Part shown: positions 37,864 to 47,115 of the stretch, one piece after another
How positions within the stretch are numbered: position 1 is the first letter of the stretch
Layout: each line of letters starts with the position of its first letter
From: CAVSJA01 sp963728145
GTDB lineage: Bacteria > Bacteroidota > Bacteroidia > Chitinophagales > Chitinophagaceae
Direction of reading: 5' to 3'
DNA: 64,000 nt
NCBI GenBank assembly: GCA_963728145.1
Contig: CAVSJA010000007.1
Span: forward strand, 682,001-746,000
Position numbers and translations under genes: made by a program
Notes under the pieces: model-generated
The model's input: only the letters and a program-made list of their open reading frames with translations
Told to the model about the DNA's origin: nothing
Database searches by the model: none

Positions 37864-39111
37864 ATGATTGCTTCCCATTCCCGTATTTCATTCGAGAATA
37901 CTGAGAACGCTTTTGTCCACAAGTCCGATAAACAATTAAAGAAGGGCGCTTTTCTTTTTTCTTCAATGGGTTATGCCTGGCTGGTTAAAATCGGAACAAA
38001 AATCACCCCATGGGCAATTCGTGTGGGTCTTCCCATCAAAGGAATTATCCGCAGTACAATTTTCGAACAATTTGTAGGCGGGGAAACGCTTGAGGAGACG
38101 GCAGGAGTTGCAAAGAATCTCGGTCATCATCATGTACAGGTGATCCTCGACTACGGTGTGGAAGGAAAAGAAGGAGAGGAGAATTTCGATCATGCGAGAG
38201 AAGAATTTATTCGTGTGATTAATTACGCTGCTACACAACCGAATATTCCATTCATGAGTGTGAAGGTTACTGGCTTTGCCCGTTTTTCTTTATTGGAAAA
38301 ACTGGATACCACGATGCACCAGGGGAAAGGAACGCTGATGAAAAGGTATACTTATGCAATGGAGCAATTATCGGCTGAGGAAAAAGCGGAATGGCAAAAG
38401 GTGATCGACAGAATGCATGCAGTTTGTAAAACCGGGATGGACAAGAAAGTCGGTGTTTTTGTTGATGCTGAAGAAACCTGGATACAGGATCCGGTGGATG
38501 CATTAACTATCTTAATGATGGATCAATTCAATAAAACTCATCCTGTAGTTTATAATACAATGCAACTATACCGTCATGACCGGCTTGAATTTCTCAAAGA
38601 CTGTCATGAAGCAGCAGTTAATCGCAATTTCATTCTTGGAGCGAAGCTGGTAAGGGGAGCCTATATGGAAAAGGAGCGGAAGAGAGCGGAGGAGATGGGG
38701 TATTCATCGCCCATACAACCTGATAAGGAATCGACAGACCGGGACTTTAATGAAGCCGTCAAATTCTGTATTGGACATATCGATAGGATAGCCACAGTCA
38801 TAGCCTCGCATAATGAATACAGCAATTTATTGGGGACAGAGCTACTTCAGAAAGCAGATCTTCCCCTGGATCATCCACATGTCCATTTCTCTCAGCTCTA
38901 CGGCATGAGCGACAATATCAGCTTTAACCTCGCCAAGGCGGGATGTAGCGTCAGTAAATACCTTCCTTTCGGGCCGATCAAAGACGTCATTCCCTACCTC
39001 ATGCGGCGGGCGCAGGAAAATACCTCCATTGGCGGACAAACGGGGCGCGAGCTTGCCCTGATCAGAAAAGAGTTGGCAAGAAGAAAGATGGACGGGCCCG
39101 CCCGGACGTAA
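37864..39111 (+). CDS. Proline dehydrogenase
   Basis: 415 residues from ATG 37864 (MIASHSRISFENTENAF). A TTG three codons upstream is inside the -7 box and unlikely. PRODH barrel motifs are MSVKVTGFA, VGVFVDAEETWIQ, TMQLYRHDR, GAKLVRGAYMEKER, ASHNEYSN and QLYGMSDNISF. It oxidises proline to pyrroline-5-carboxylate with FAD at the membrane and passes electrons to quinone. It is the monofunctional form; no P5C dehydrogenase is nearby. Confidence 0.93.
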   Translation: MIASHSRISFENTENAFVHKSDKQLKKGAFLFSSMGYAWLVKIGTKITPWAIRVGLPIKGIIRSTIFEQFVGGETLEETAGVAKNLGHHHVQVILDYGVEGKEGEENFDHAREEFIRVINYAATQPNIPFMSVKVTGFARFSLLEKLDTTMHQGKGTLMKRYTYAMEQLSAEEKAEWQKVIDRMHAVCKTGMDKKVGVFVDAEETWIQDPVDALTILMMDQFNKTHPVVYNTMQLYRHDRLEFLKDCHEAAVNRNFILGAKLVRGAYMEKERKRAEEMGYSSPIQPDKESTDRDFNEAVKFCIGHIDRIATVIASHNEYSNLLGTELLQKADLPLDHPHVHFSQLYGMSDNISFNLAKAGCSVSKYLPFGPIKDVIPYLMRRAQENTSIGGQTGRELALIRKELARRKMDGPART

Positions 39112-39365
39112 TCAATTCGGATGAGCCCGCCGTGGCCCTTGTGGAAAAATGATCTTGTTAAAGTGCCTGCTTATCATGGTTTTGGTATTATTCTTGGAAG
39201 AAACTTCGCGGATTTCCGCGGATGATCGCATGTGGATTGGGTTCTGATTAAATACTCTTCACTGCATTAATCGCTGACTGGTTTCGACTCTCTTTATTGT
39301 AGAATTGTGTACGTCTATTTGTTCTGTCTGTATCATGAAATAACTCTACGCAAAAAAGTTTTGCC

Positions 39366-40811
39366 ATGCTTTTGCTGAATATTACCTCATTTGAGTTTGT
39401 ACAATTTCTCAAAATTGTAATGTGGGTCTGTGTACCTATGATGATCTTATCAATGCTGATTGTAACCTATTGGCATTACCGGAACAAACGAAAAACCGCC
39501 TTGTCTGAATCACAGACAGATGCCAGCGAAATACCGGGTGAATTGTATCTATCCAAGATCTTGACTGAGAAAAAAGACGAACCTCTATTCAGGAACTATA
39601 AGCATATTTTAAATAAACCCGAAAGATCATTAGCAATAAACAGTGAACTAAATAAAGGCTCTCATTTTTATTCATCAACCCCAAATGGTTCGAAGGTTAT
39701 GGAAAATACTTCTAATATCAATTTGCACGAACAGGTGAAGAAATACGAATTGAAGATCGCACAACTGAACCAGGCAATCGAGTTTATGGAAGTCAATTCA
39801 AACAATCCAGAAGCTAATAAACTGGTAAGAGAAAAAGGACTGGAAATCCAACGGCTTCAGTCAGTGATCGAGCAATTGCAAAAAGAACTTTACCTGTTGG
39901 ATCAACAAAACAGTTCTAAGGCAAATGAAGTTCAAAAGCTGGAACATAAGGTAAAGGAATTGCAGGAATCAGCAAAGCTTGCAACCACCGATGCCCGTGA
40001 TGTGCATCTGAATTATCACCAGGAAATCGAGAATAAAGAGAAGGAATTCTTTGATGAAAAAGACAGGCTGACTGAACAGTTGAGAAGTTTGCACGAGGTT
40101 CAGAAAAAGCTGGAAGATGAAAACAAACAACTATTAGAAAAGGTCCAGCAAAATCGCTTCTCAGATGCGCCAACAGCAGATCATCGCGTTGAGGAATTGC
40201 AAGCTCAGTTAGCAAGAGCGCAGGAAGAATTGCAATCAAACAGATCAAATTCTCCGGACGTAAATTATCTACAGGATTTGTTGAGGGAAAAGTCGCTTCA
40301 TATAGATTTCTTACAAAACCAATTGGATCATCGGATACGGAGTTTTCACCAGGTTGAACAACAGGTTTACGATCTTCAGCATTCAATAAATCTGCATAAA
40401 GAAGAATTAAAACAACGTATTGAGAAAGAAAAAGATTTCCATCTATCTATTCAGCAAAAGGAGGAAAATCTTCAGCAACTTCAAATGCAATTCGGTCAGC
40501 ACGTAGAAGAACGCGAACAATTGCTCAAATCTCATTCAGAAACTCAGAACAGGTTGAACGAATGGGAACAATCTGCACTGGAATGGAATCGCCAGCGGGA
40601 ATTGCTGCAACAGGAAGTAGAACAACATAAGAACCTGCTGGATGAACTTCATCCGCAGCTCGAAAAAACACTGGAGCAGGTGCGATTCCTTGAAGATACC
40701 ATCGAAAGAAAGCAAAGCCTTCTTTCCAACCTGCACCAGCAATTGAAACTTGCGATCGAAGCCGATGAGGCAAACAAAAAAATTCAGGAAGCCATCGAGG
40801 AATACCCCTAA
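39366..40811 (+). CDS. Membrane-anchored long coiled-coil protein
   Basis: 481 residues. One strong transmembrane helix at about residues 12-36 is followed by a linker and then, from about residue 115 to the end, continuous heptad-rich Glu/Gln/Leu sequence typical of a coiled coil (EELQAQLARAQEELQ-like). No catalytic motif is visible. I do not recognise the family. The architecture suggests a structural or scaffolding role at the cell envelope. Confidence 0.75.
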   Translation: MLLLNITSFEFVQFLKIVMWVCVPMMILSMLIVTYWHYRNKRKTALSESQTDASEIPGELYLSKILTEKKDEPLFRNYKHILNKPERSLAINSELNKGSHFYSSTPNGSKVMENTSNINLHEQVKKYELKIAQLNQAIEFMEVNSNNPEANKLVREKGLEIQRLQSVIEQLQKELYLLDQQNSSKANEVQKLEHKVKELQESAKLATTDARDVHLNYHQEIENKEKEFFDEKDRLTEQLRSLHEVQKKLEDENKQLLEKVQQNRFSDAPTADHRVEELQAQLARAQEELQSNRSNSPDVNYLQDLLREKSLHIDFLQNQLDHRIRSFHQVEQQVYDLQHSINLHKEELKQRIEKEKDFHLSIQQKEENLQQLQMQFGQHVEEREQLLKSHSETQNRLNEWEQSALEWNRQRELLQQEVEQHKNLLDELHPQLEKTLEQVRFLEDTIERKQSLLSNLHQQLKLAIEADEANKKIQEAIEEYP

Positions 40812-40876
40812 AAATTCTCTTTGCATAAAATAAAGTCGAATCAATTATTTTTACAGTAGTCATAAAATGCTACTGT

Positions 40877-41572
40877 ATGAAATACGCTATTCTATTTCTC
40901 GCGATCTCATTTACTTCATTTAAATTAGTTCAGCCCACGTTGAATGGTGCATGGCATGCTAAAGAAGGTAGCCAGGAGCAGGTATTTAGCTTTGTCGATG
41001 GTTACTTTGTACATAGTCTCTATGATAAAGCGAATAAAAAATTCGACTATACCTGGGGTGGACCGTATGAATTTAATGGTAATACCTTGAAGGTCCAGGT
41101 GCAATTCAATTCGAAGGTTAAGGATCCGATAGGAACAATGATTGAATTTCCTTTAAAATTAGACGGATCCACTCTTAAGTTTAGGATGCAGGGCCGTGAT
41201 ATAAACTTCACACAAACAGATAAAGGTGACGGAGCACTTGCGGGCACATGGAGAATTAGCGGACGTAAACAGGGAGATCAAATCAATGAGTCGCCTTTAA
41301 ATCCAAGAAGAACGCTTAAGATCCTTTCTGGTTCACGGTTTCAATGGGCCGCAATAAATGTGGATACCAAAGAATTTTTTGGAACCGGAGGGGGCACTTA
41401 TACTTTCAAAGATGGAAAGTATACTGAGAATATTGAATTCTTTAGCCGCGACAGTACGCGTGTGGGTGCTTCGTTAAGTTTTGACGGCAAAGTGGAAGAT
41501 GGTGCCTGGCATCATAGTGGCTTAAGTTCAAGGGGCGATCCGATTTATGAGATCTGGAGAAAATTAAAGTAA
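40877..41572 (+). CDS. Exported protein of unknown function with two beta-barrel-like repeats
   Basis: 231 residues. A signal peptide (ISFTSFKLVQP) is followed by two similar halves. Each half starts with a GAW/GTW strand (LNGAWHAKEG; LAGTWRISGR) and ends with a G.W.Y-type strand, suggesting lipocalin-like repeats. The last residues are DPIYEIWRKLK. It lies 29 bases before the SMP-30 gene, so the two could be co-transcribed. No function is assigned. Confidence 0.65.
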   Translation: MKYAILFLAISFTSFKLVQPTLNGAWHAKEGSQEQVFSFVDGYFVHSLYDKANKKFDYTWGGPYEFNGNTLKVQVQFNSKVKDPIGTMIEFPLKLDGSTLKFRMQGRDINFTQTDKGDGALAGTWRISGRKQGDQINESPLNPRRTLKILSGSRFQWAAINVDTKEFFGTGGGTYTFKDGKYTENIEFFSRDSTRVGASLSFDGKVEDGAWHHSGLSSRGDPIYEIWRKLK

Positions 41573-41601
41573 TACCTTCAACAGAATAATTCATACTGCT
41601 T

Positions 41602-42594
41602 ATGCGAATGGTCATTCTCGCCCTGGCATTATTCATTGCCGGCTGTAAAACTTCAACAATGAAAAGTATCGGCATCATTGACCGGATGGATCCATCCCTG
41701 GATTCCATAATTAATAAGGATGCAAAAATTGAGATCATTGCCGAAGGGCATGAGTGGACAGAGGGCCCTTTGTGGGTTGAATCTGAAAAGATGTTGCTTT
41801 ATTCGGATATACCGCCAAACAAGATCTTCAAGTGGACCCAGGAAAATGGGCCAGAACTTTATCTTACCCCTTCCGGTTATACAGGAACTACGCCGAGAAC
41901 TGGCGAGCCGGGTTCGAATGGATTAGTTTTGGACAAGGATGGAAGACTTGTGCTCTGCCAGCATGGGGACCGGAGAATAGCGGTGATGACTACACCCTTG
42001 AAGAGGCCTGAACCAAATTTTGTAACCCTTGCAGATAATTATAATGGAAAAAAATTGAATAGCCCCAATGACTTAGTGTACAATAGTGACGGGGACCTCT
42101 TATTTACTGATCCGCCCTATGGATTGGAAAAAAATATGGATGACGCATTAAAGGAAATTCCATTCCAGGGAGTTTTTAGATTAACGCCAACGGGAGAAGT
42201 TGAGTTATTGGTCGATTCTATAACAAGACCGAACGGAATTGCTTTCACAAGGGACGAAAAACATCTGATCGTTGCCAATTCAGATCCCAATGATGCAGTC
42301 TGGTATATGTTTGACCTGGGTGTTAAAGATACATTGACTAACAAACGGGTCTTGTTTGACGCAACGCCAGCATCAAAAAATGAAAAGGGATTGCCTGATG
42401 GATTGAAGATTGATAAAAACGGGAACATTTTTGCGACCGGCCCAGGTGGTGTTTGGATCTTTAATAAAGATGGAAAACAAATCGGCAAGCTTCGTATTCC
42501 GGAAGCATGTAGTAATGTGGCATTAGCTGATAATGATAAAACTCTTTACATAACCGCCGACATGTATGTATTGAGAGTGAAACTGCGAGAATGA
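41602..42594 (+). CDS. SMP-30/gluconolactonase family lipoprotein
   Basis: 330 residues with lipobox FIAGC (Cys about 15). The six-bladed propeller carries the divalent metal ligands of the family: Glu in EWTEGPLW, Asn in KLNSPNDLVY, Asn in TRPNGIAF and Asp in LPDGLK. It probably hydrolyses a sugar lactone in the periplasm or on the outer membrane. A paired repeat follows four bases after the stop. Confidence 0.9.
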   Translation: MRMVILALALFIAGCKTSTMKSIGIIDRMDPSLDSIINKDAKIEIIAEGHEWTEGPLWVESEKMLLYSDIPPNKIFKWTQENGPELYLTPSGYTGTTPRTGEPGSNGLVLDKDGRLVLCQHGDRRIAVMTTPLKRPEPNFVTLADNYNGKKLNSPNDLVYNSDGDLLFTDPPYGLEKNMDDALKEIPFQGVFRLTPTGEVELLVDSITRPNGIAFTRDEKHLIVANSDPNDAVWYMFDLGVKDTLTNKRVLFDATPASKNEKGLPDGLKIDKNGNIFATGPGGVWIFNKDGKQIGKLRIPEACSNVALADNDKTLYITADMYVLRVKLRE

Positions 42595-42597
42595 TTT

Positions 42598-42729
42598 AAA
42601 AATTACGATTTACGAATTACGATTTGTTGAAGTCCTGATTTGACGACATATCATCAAGTCGTTAAATGATAAGTGAGAAAACCCAAACCTGAACAAATCG
42701 CAAATCGTAATTCGTAAATCGTAAATTTG
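42598..42729. repeat. 27-base near-perfect inverted repeat before tRNA-Val
   Basis: Left arm 42598-42628 (AATTACGATTTACGAATTAC...) and right arm 42694-42729 (...CGTAATTCGTAAATCG) are reverse complements apart from one base. The last eight bases of the right arm, TAAATTTG at 42722-42729, form the apparent -7 box of the tRNA gene. A smaller complementary pair sits in the loop. It shares an 18-mer with the rplB-rpsS spacer. Confidence 0.85.
42722..42729 (+). promoter_or_regulatory. -7 box of tRNA-Val
   Basis: TAAATTTG eight bases before the mature tRNA 5' end. It is made by the last word of the upstream repeat arm. Confidence 0.55.
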
Positions 42730-42737
42730 CTCCCCCC

Positions 42738-42811
42738 GGACTGTTAGCTCAGTTGGTTCAGAGCGCTGCTTTGACAGAGCAGAGGTCACTGGTTCGAGCC
42801 CAGTACAGTCC
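42738..42811 (+). tRNA. tRNA-Val (anticodon GAC)
   Basis: 74 bases folding as a full cloverleaf. Acceptor stem GGACTGT pairs with ACAGTCC. The D arm is TTAGCTCAGTTGGTTCAGAGC. The anticodon stem CTGCT/AGCAG encloses loop TTGACAG, giving anticodon GAC. The T arm is CTGGTTCGAGCCCAG. The encoded bases after the acceptor are A then C, so CCA would be added after transcription. Confidence 0.97.
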
Positions 42812-42818
42812 ACTTTGG

Positions 42819-43298
42819 TTATTTAATGTAAGTCCTGAGGCACTCAACTGTTTTGGCTATCGCTTCTGCATCTGATAGGCCAACCTGAAATTTTTTGTCA
42901 TTCACGGTTACTGTTCGAATTCTAGTCGTGGCAAAATATGTCAGTAGATTATTTTCTTCCTTATTCGATATAGAAAAAAGCCAATAACCATCGCATCCTT
43001 CGAGCGTATTGTTAAACCATTTGGTTTCTCCGTCAGAAAATGTAACGTATATCCTATCCGTCTTATCATTGCAACCGTCACCTGTGACAAGGAGAAATTT
43101 GATTTTAGCACTGTCCGTAAACAAATTGAATGTGCCTTCTCCTTCAAAGAAAAATGGTTCCGAATTTGCCTTTTCAATTTTACCGGTAAGCAAATCGCTT
43201 TGCGAATGAGTAAGGCTCTCACAGGTAAGTCGCATCACTTTTGGATGGCAAGCGTTAATTATAACGAGGGTAATCAAGCATGCTACAAAGTGCCGCAT
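42819..43298 (-). CDS. Small lipoprotein of unknown function
   Basis: 159 residues with lipobox INAC (Cys about 17). The body is a predicted beta-rich domain with FFFEGEGTFNLF and an internal CNDKTD/EGCDGY pair of cysteines that could form a disulfide. A TATATTTG box on the minus strand at 43328-43335 lies 29 bases before the start. I do not recognise the family. Its 3' end is only seven bases from the tRNA. Confidence 0.7.
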   Translation of the reverse strand: MRHFVACLITLVIINACHPKVMRLTCESLTHSQSDLLTGKIEKANSEPFFFEGEGTFNLFTDSAKIKFLLVTGDGCNDKTDRIYVTFSDGETKWFNNTLEGCDGYWLFSISNKEENNLLTYFATTRIRTVTVNDKKFQVGLSDAEAIAKTVECLRTYIK

Positions 43299-43426
43299 TC
43301 GTTGTTCATTTTAGACTGATTCATTTTCAAATATAAAGAATACTGGAGTCAAGGTGTTGTTCACAGTTTTCCAACAAAACCAAATCATTAGATGTCGCTA
43401 CTCTGCGTTTTCGTTAACTTGCGCTC

Positions 43427-44221
43427 ATGCAACAATACCTGGATCTGCTGCAGCATATTTTGGATAATGGAGTAGAGAAGCAAGACCGTACCGGAACCGG
43501 AACTATCAGTTGTTTTGGCTACCAGATGCGGTTCAATCTTGTCGATGGATTTCCTCTTGTTACGACAAAAAAACTTCATCTGAAAAGTATCGCTCACGAG
43601 TTATTGTGGTTCCTGAAAGGGGAGACCAATATTGCCTATTTGAAAGAAAAAGGCGTAAGCATTTGGGACGAGTGGGCCGATGAAAACGGTGAACTTGGAC
43701 CTGTATATGGAAAGCAGTGGAGAAGTTGGGAAGGGGCAGGAGGAAAAGAGGTGGATCAGATCAGTGATCTGATTGCACAGATCAAAAAGAATCCCGACAG
43801 CCGGAGACTCATAGTAAATGCATGGAATGTGGCCGAGCTGGACAAGATGGCCTTGATGCCATGCCATGTTTTATTTCAATTTTATGTTGCAAAAGGAAAG
43901 TTATCCTGTCAATTATACCAGCGAAGTGCGGATGTATTTCTGGGTGTTCCATTCAATATTGCTTCGTATTCTTTATTGACCTTGATGATTGCGCAGGTTT
44001 GCGGATTGGAGCCCGGAGAATTCATTCATACTTTCGGGGATGTACATATTTACAGCAATCATCTGGAGCAGGTGAAACTGCAACTAACCCGCCAGCCTTA
44101 TCCATTACCAAAAATGAAATTGAATAAGGAAATCAAAAACATTTTCGATTTTACGTTTGAAGATTTTACTCTTGACAATTATCAATTTCATCCTGCAATC
44201 AAAGCACCTGTGGCAGTTTAA
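43427..44221 (+). CDS. thyA: Thymidylate synthase
   Basis: 264 residues, the length of E. coli ThyA. Motifs are DRTGTGT, WDEWAD, the catalytic Cys in LMPCHVLFQFYV, QRSADVFLGVPFNIASYSLL and FGDVHIYSNH. It makes dTMP from dUMP using methylenetetrahydrofolate. folA lies next and recycles the dihydrofolate product. TAACTTG five bases before the ATG is a weak -7 candidate. Confidence 0.98.
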   Translation: MQQYLDLLQHILDNGVEKQDRTGTGTISCFGYQMRFNLVDGFPLVTTKKLHLKSIAHELLWFLKGETNIAYLKEKGVSIWDEWADENGELGPVYGKQWRSWEGAGGKEVDQISDLIAQIKKNPDSRRLIVNAWNVAELDKMALMPCHVLFQFYVAKGKLSCQLYQRSADVFLGVPFNIASYSLLTLMIAQVCGLEPGEFIHTFGDVHIYSNHLEQVKLQLTRQPYPLPKMKLNKEIKNIFDFTFEDFTLDNYQFHPAIKAPVAV

Positions 44222-44239
44222 TGTAATTTCGAATTTTCT

Positions 44240-44443
44240 CTGTCGTCCTTCCTTTTTGAACCTTGTCATTCGAGCTCCGTGTCCTCTAGCGGATCGACTT
44301 GCATAAAAGCACTAGGGCGAGAGATCTGCGCAATTGGAGAGTCGCGTAGTCCCTATTTGCAGATTCTCGCTCTACTTTCTTTGATGCGAGTGTCTTTATT
44401 GCCGGGCTCGAAATGACAAGGTTCAAAGGGGAACGACGCAGAG
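44240..44443. mobile_element. MITE-like element with about 40-bp terminal inverted repeats
   Basis: The thyA-folA spacer carries complementary ends: TTTTTGAACCTTGTCATTCGAGC at about 44252-44274 (shown in part) and GCTCGAAATGACAAGGTTCAAAG at about 44406-44428, with flanking CTGTCGTC / GAACGACGCAG. An inner pair GCGAGAGATCTGC / GCAGATTCTCGCT is nested. There is no ORF. After it, 44440-44477 repeats AGAGGACACA words. No target-site duplication is obvious. Confidence 0.55.
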
Positions 44444-44510
44444 GACACAAAGAAGCACAGAGGACACAGAGAAATAGTATATTGGAGTTTTCAAATCACA
44501 GAACATTGAT

Positions 44511-45012
44511 ATGAATCTTTCTATCGTTGTTGCAGCAAGTGACAAATAATGTGATTGGTAAAGACAATCATCTGCTTTGGCATTTACCAAATGACATGAA
44601 ATTCTTCAAGAACACTACCTGGGCATTGCCGGTGATCATGGGAAGAAAAACATTTGAATCATTGGGAAAGCCGCTGACAGGAAGAACGAATATTGTAATT
44701 ACGCGGCAAAAGGATTGGAAGGCGGATGCAGTAAAACCGGTGCAAAGTCTCGATGAAGCAATGCTAGCTGCAGAAGACACTGACGCAAAGGAAGCATATA
44801 TTGTTGGGGGAGGAGAGATCTACAAACAGGCATTGCCACTATCACACCGCGTTTATCTCACACGTGTGCATGCAACCGTAGAAGGCGATACCTATTTCCC
44901 CGCACTGGATGAAAAAGAATGGAAGCTGTTGTCCCAATTGGATTTTAAAGCGGATGCTAAACATAAATATGATTATAGTTTTCAAGTCTGGCAAAGGAAG
45001 CAAATGGTTTGA
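44511..45012 (+). CDS. folA: Dihydrofolate reductase (one frameshift near the start)
   Basis: ATG 44511 gives MNLSIVVAASD, then one extra A at 44544 shifts the frame. The remainder (NNVIGKDNHLLWHLPNDMKFF, VIMGRKTFESLGKPL, YIVGGGEIYKQALPL) is a complete DHFR of about 166 residues. The extra base makes GACA, which reads as Asp or Glu at the third position. The enzyme restores tetrahydrofolate consumed by ThyA. Confidence 0.95.
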
Positions 45013-45129
45013 CTGTTCGATGGTTTGATTGTTGGGTTTAATTCAGCATTCGATCACAACCCTCAAGAAATAAAATGAATTTACCAACTAATCAGCCCAA
45101 CAATCGAACAATTAAACAATCAAACCATG
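45011..45129. repeat. GATTGTTGGG word-repeat inverted element, copy 1
   Basis: Left arm 45011-45040 (GATGGTTTGATTGTTGGG words, overlapping the folA stop). Right arm 45082-45129 (ACCAACTAAT, CCCAACAATCGAACAAT, AATCAAACC). The loop contains GATCACAAC. The whole unit, loop included, is recognisably the same as 58606-58734. Confidence 0.85.
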
Positions 45130-45145
45130 ATAACAAATATGAAGC

Positions 45146-45943
45146 ATGTACAACGGAATTCAACTCGCAATCAAATACATTCACTACTACATTTCTGCCT
45201 CCAACGGCAAGGGGCATGGAATACATTCGCCATTTGTATTTGATTTTATTGAAAAAATTCTGAATGATCACCGGCATTTTTATGTTTATGATAGGGTAGA
45301 AGCGTTGCGGCATCGGATGCTCAACGATAACAGGATTCTGGAGATTCAGGATTATGGTGCGGGTTCATCTAAAACTTTATCAAGTAAGCGTTCCGTTTCT
45401 TCAATTGCGAGAAATGCTGTAAAATCTCCTAAATATGGACAGTTCCTGTTCCGCCTTGTCAATCATTACCAACCCGGACGTATACTTGAATTGGGAACTT
45501 CGCTTGGAATAAGCACATCATATCTGGCGATGGGTAATCCGGTCGCAAATGTGGTTACTGTGGAAGGATCAAAGGAGATCGCTTCTATTGCCGAAGACAA
45601 CTTCAAAGACCTGGGGATTAGCGGTATTCAGCAGATCGTAGGCAATTTTGATGAAAGCCTGCCGTTTTTATTGCAGAGCGGTCAGCCATTTGACCTGGTA
45701 TTTATTGATGGAAATCATCGAAAGGAACCAACCCTGAACTATTTCAAGCTCCTGTTGAAGAATCTCCACAATGAGACCATACTGATCTTTGACGATATTC
45801 ATTGGAGCCGCGAAATGGAAGCGGCGTGGAAGGAAATTTGCTCCAATGAAAATGTAAGAGTTTCCATTGATTTGTTTTTCCTGGGCATTATTGTGTTCCG
45901 TGAGTCGATACGGGAAAAGCAGCATTATCAGATACGATTTTAA
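45146..45943 (+). CDS. Class I SAM-dependent methyltransferase
   Basis: 265 residues. SAM-binding motif I is RILELGTSLGISTSYLA (about 112-128), the acidic motif II region is VVTVEGSKE, and motif IV is DLVFIDGNHRKEP, followed by ETILIFDDIHWSREM. The N-terminus is poorly conserved and the exact start is uncertain, because the repeat element ends only 16 bases upstream. The order of motifs resembles O-methyltransferases. The substrate is unknown. Confidence 0.75.
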   Translation: MYNGIQLAIKYIHYYISASNGKGHGIHSPFVFDFIEKILNDHRHFYVYDRVEALRHRMLNDNRILEIQDYGAGSSKTLSSKRSVSSIARNAVKSPKYGQFLFRLVNHYQPGRILELGTSLGISTSYLAMGNPVANVVTVEGSKEIASIAEDNFKDLGISGIQQIVGNFDESLPFLLQSGQPFDLVFIDGNHRKEPTLNYFKLLLKNLHNETILIFDDIHWSREMEAAWKEICSNENVRVSIDLFFLGIIVFRESIREKQHYQIRF

Positions 45944-45997
45944 AAATCACTATCTTCATCCGCGTTTTAAACGGAATAATATCCTCAGAAAAGAACT

Positions 45998-47113
45998 ATG
46001 ACAATTGGAGTATTGAAAGAGCCCGCATTCGAATCGAGAGTTTCCTTATTACCCGATGCAGTTTCCACCCTCACCAAGAAAGGAATAACCGTCTTAATTG
46101 AGCAAGACGCAGGTGAACGATCATTCAGCAATGATGAAGATTATACAAAAGTTGGTGCAAAGGTTTCTTCACGACAAGAAATAATCAGCAATTCGGATAT
46201 CGTTTTGGGAATTCAGAATCCAACTCAATCTGAAATCTCAAACCTCAAATCTAAAATATTACTAGGCGTCTTTCAACCTCTATTCAATTCTTCAGTAATG
46301 GGTGATTGGGCAAGGGCCGGTGTAACTTCATTTAGTTTGGATATGTTACCCCGGACTACCCGTGCACAAAGTATGGACGTGCTGAGTTCTCAGGCAAATA
46401 TCGCCGGATATAAAGCTGTTGTTCATGCAGCCAATGCATATAGCCGTTATTTTCCGATGCTGATGACTGCAGCTGGAAGTATTGCGCCTGCAAAAGTGTT
46501 GATCCTCGGTGCAGGTGTTGCAGGATTGCAGGCCATTGCAACTGCGAAACGTATGGGAGCGATAGTTGAAGTATTTGATACAAGACCCGCGGTAAAGGAA
46601 GAGGTAATGAGCCTGGGTGCAAAATTCGTTGAAGTGGAGGGAGCAGCAGATCCATCGCAAGCAGGAGGATATGCTGTACAACAGACGGAAGAATTTATGC
46701 AAAGGCAAAAGGCGAGGATCGCTGAAAGCATTGCGAAATCTGATATTGTTATTACCACCGCGCAGATTCCTGGTAAGAAAGCGCCAATCCTGGTTACAGA
46801 AGAGATGATCCGCAACATGCGCAAAGGAAGTGTAATCGTTGACCTTGCTTCTTCAACAGGAGGAAATACCGAGTTGACAAAAGACAATGAAACAGTAATA
46901 AAGAATGGCGTAACCATAATTGGTAATTCTTCGCTTGCATCATCAGTTCCTGCGGATGCAAGTAAACTTTACGGAAAGAATATTCTGAATTTTTTACAAT
47001 TGATCATTGATAAAGACGGTAAATTAAATCTGAATTGGGAAGATGATCTTGTCAAGGGATCATGTATTACGCATAATGGGGAAATCATTCACGAAAGAGT
47101 AAAATCATTATAG
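45998..47113 (+). CDS. pntAA: NAD(P) transhydrogenase subunit alpha part 1 (soluble NAD domain)
   Basis: 371 residues. MTIGVLKEPAFESRVSLLPD matches the N-terminal catalytic lobe. The Rossmann motif is KVLILGAGVAGLQAIATAKRMGA and the mobile loop region is RTTRAQSMDVLSSQA. It binds NAD(H) on the cytoplasmic side of the proton-translocating transhydrogenase. The alpha subunit is split into two genes, as in many Bacteroidota. The next gene starts two bases after the stop. Confidence 0.95.
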   Translation: MTIGVLKEPAFESRVSLLPDAVSTLTKKGITVLIEQDAGERSFSNDEDYTKVGAKVSSRQEIISNSDIVLGIQNPTQSEISNLKSKILLGVFQPLFNSSVMGDWARAGVTSFSLDMLPRTTRAQSMDVLSSQANIAGYKAVVHAANAYSRYFPMLMTAAGSIAPAKVLILGAGVAGLQAIATAKRMGAIVEVFDTRPAVKEEVMSLGAKFVEVEGAADPSQAGGYAVQQTEEFMQRQKARIAESIAKSDIVITTAQIPGKKAPILVTEEMIRNMRKGSVIVDLASSTGGNTELTKDNETVIKNGVTIIGNSSLASSVPADASKLYGKNILNFLQLIIDKDGKLNLNWEDDLVKGSCITHNGEIIHERVKSL

Positions 47114-47115
47114 GC

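Noticed and set aside
44240..44443. An insertion sequence with a transposase
   Set aside because: The element has inverted ends but only about 200 bases and no ORF.
45075..45263. A small ORF with an NQPNN-type N-terminus before the methyltransferase
   Set aside because: It is the translated right arm of the repeat element and runs out of frame into the methyltransferase.
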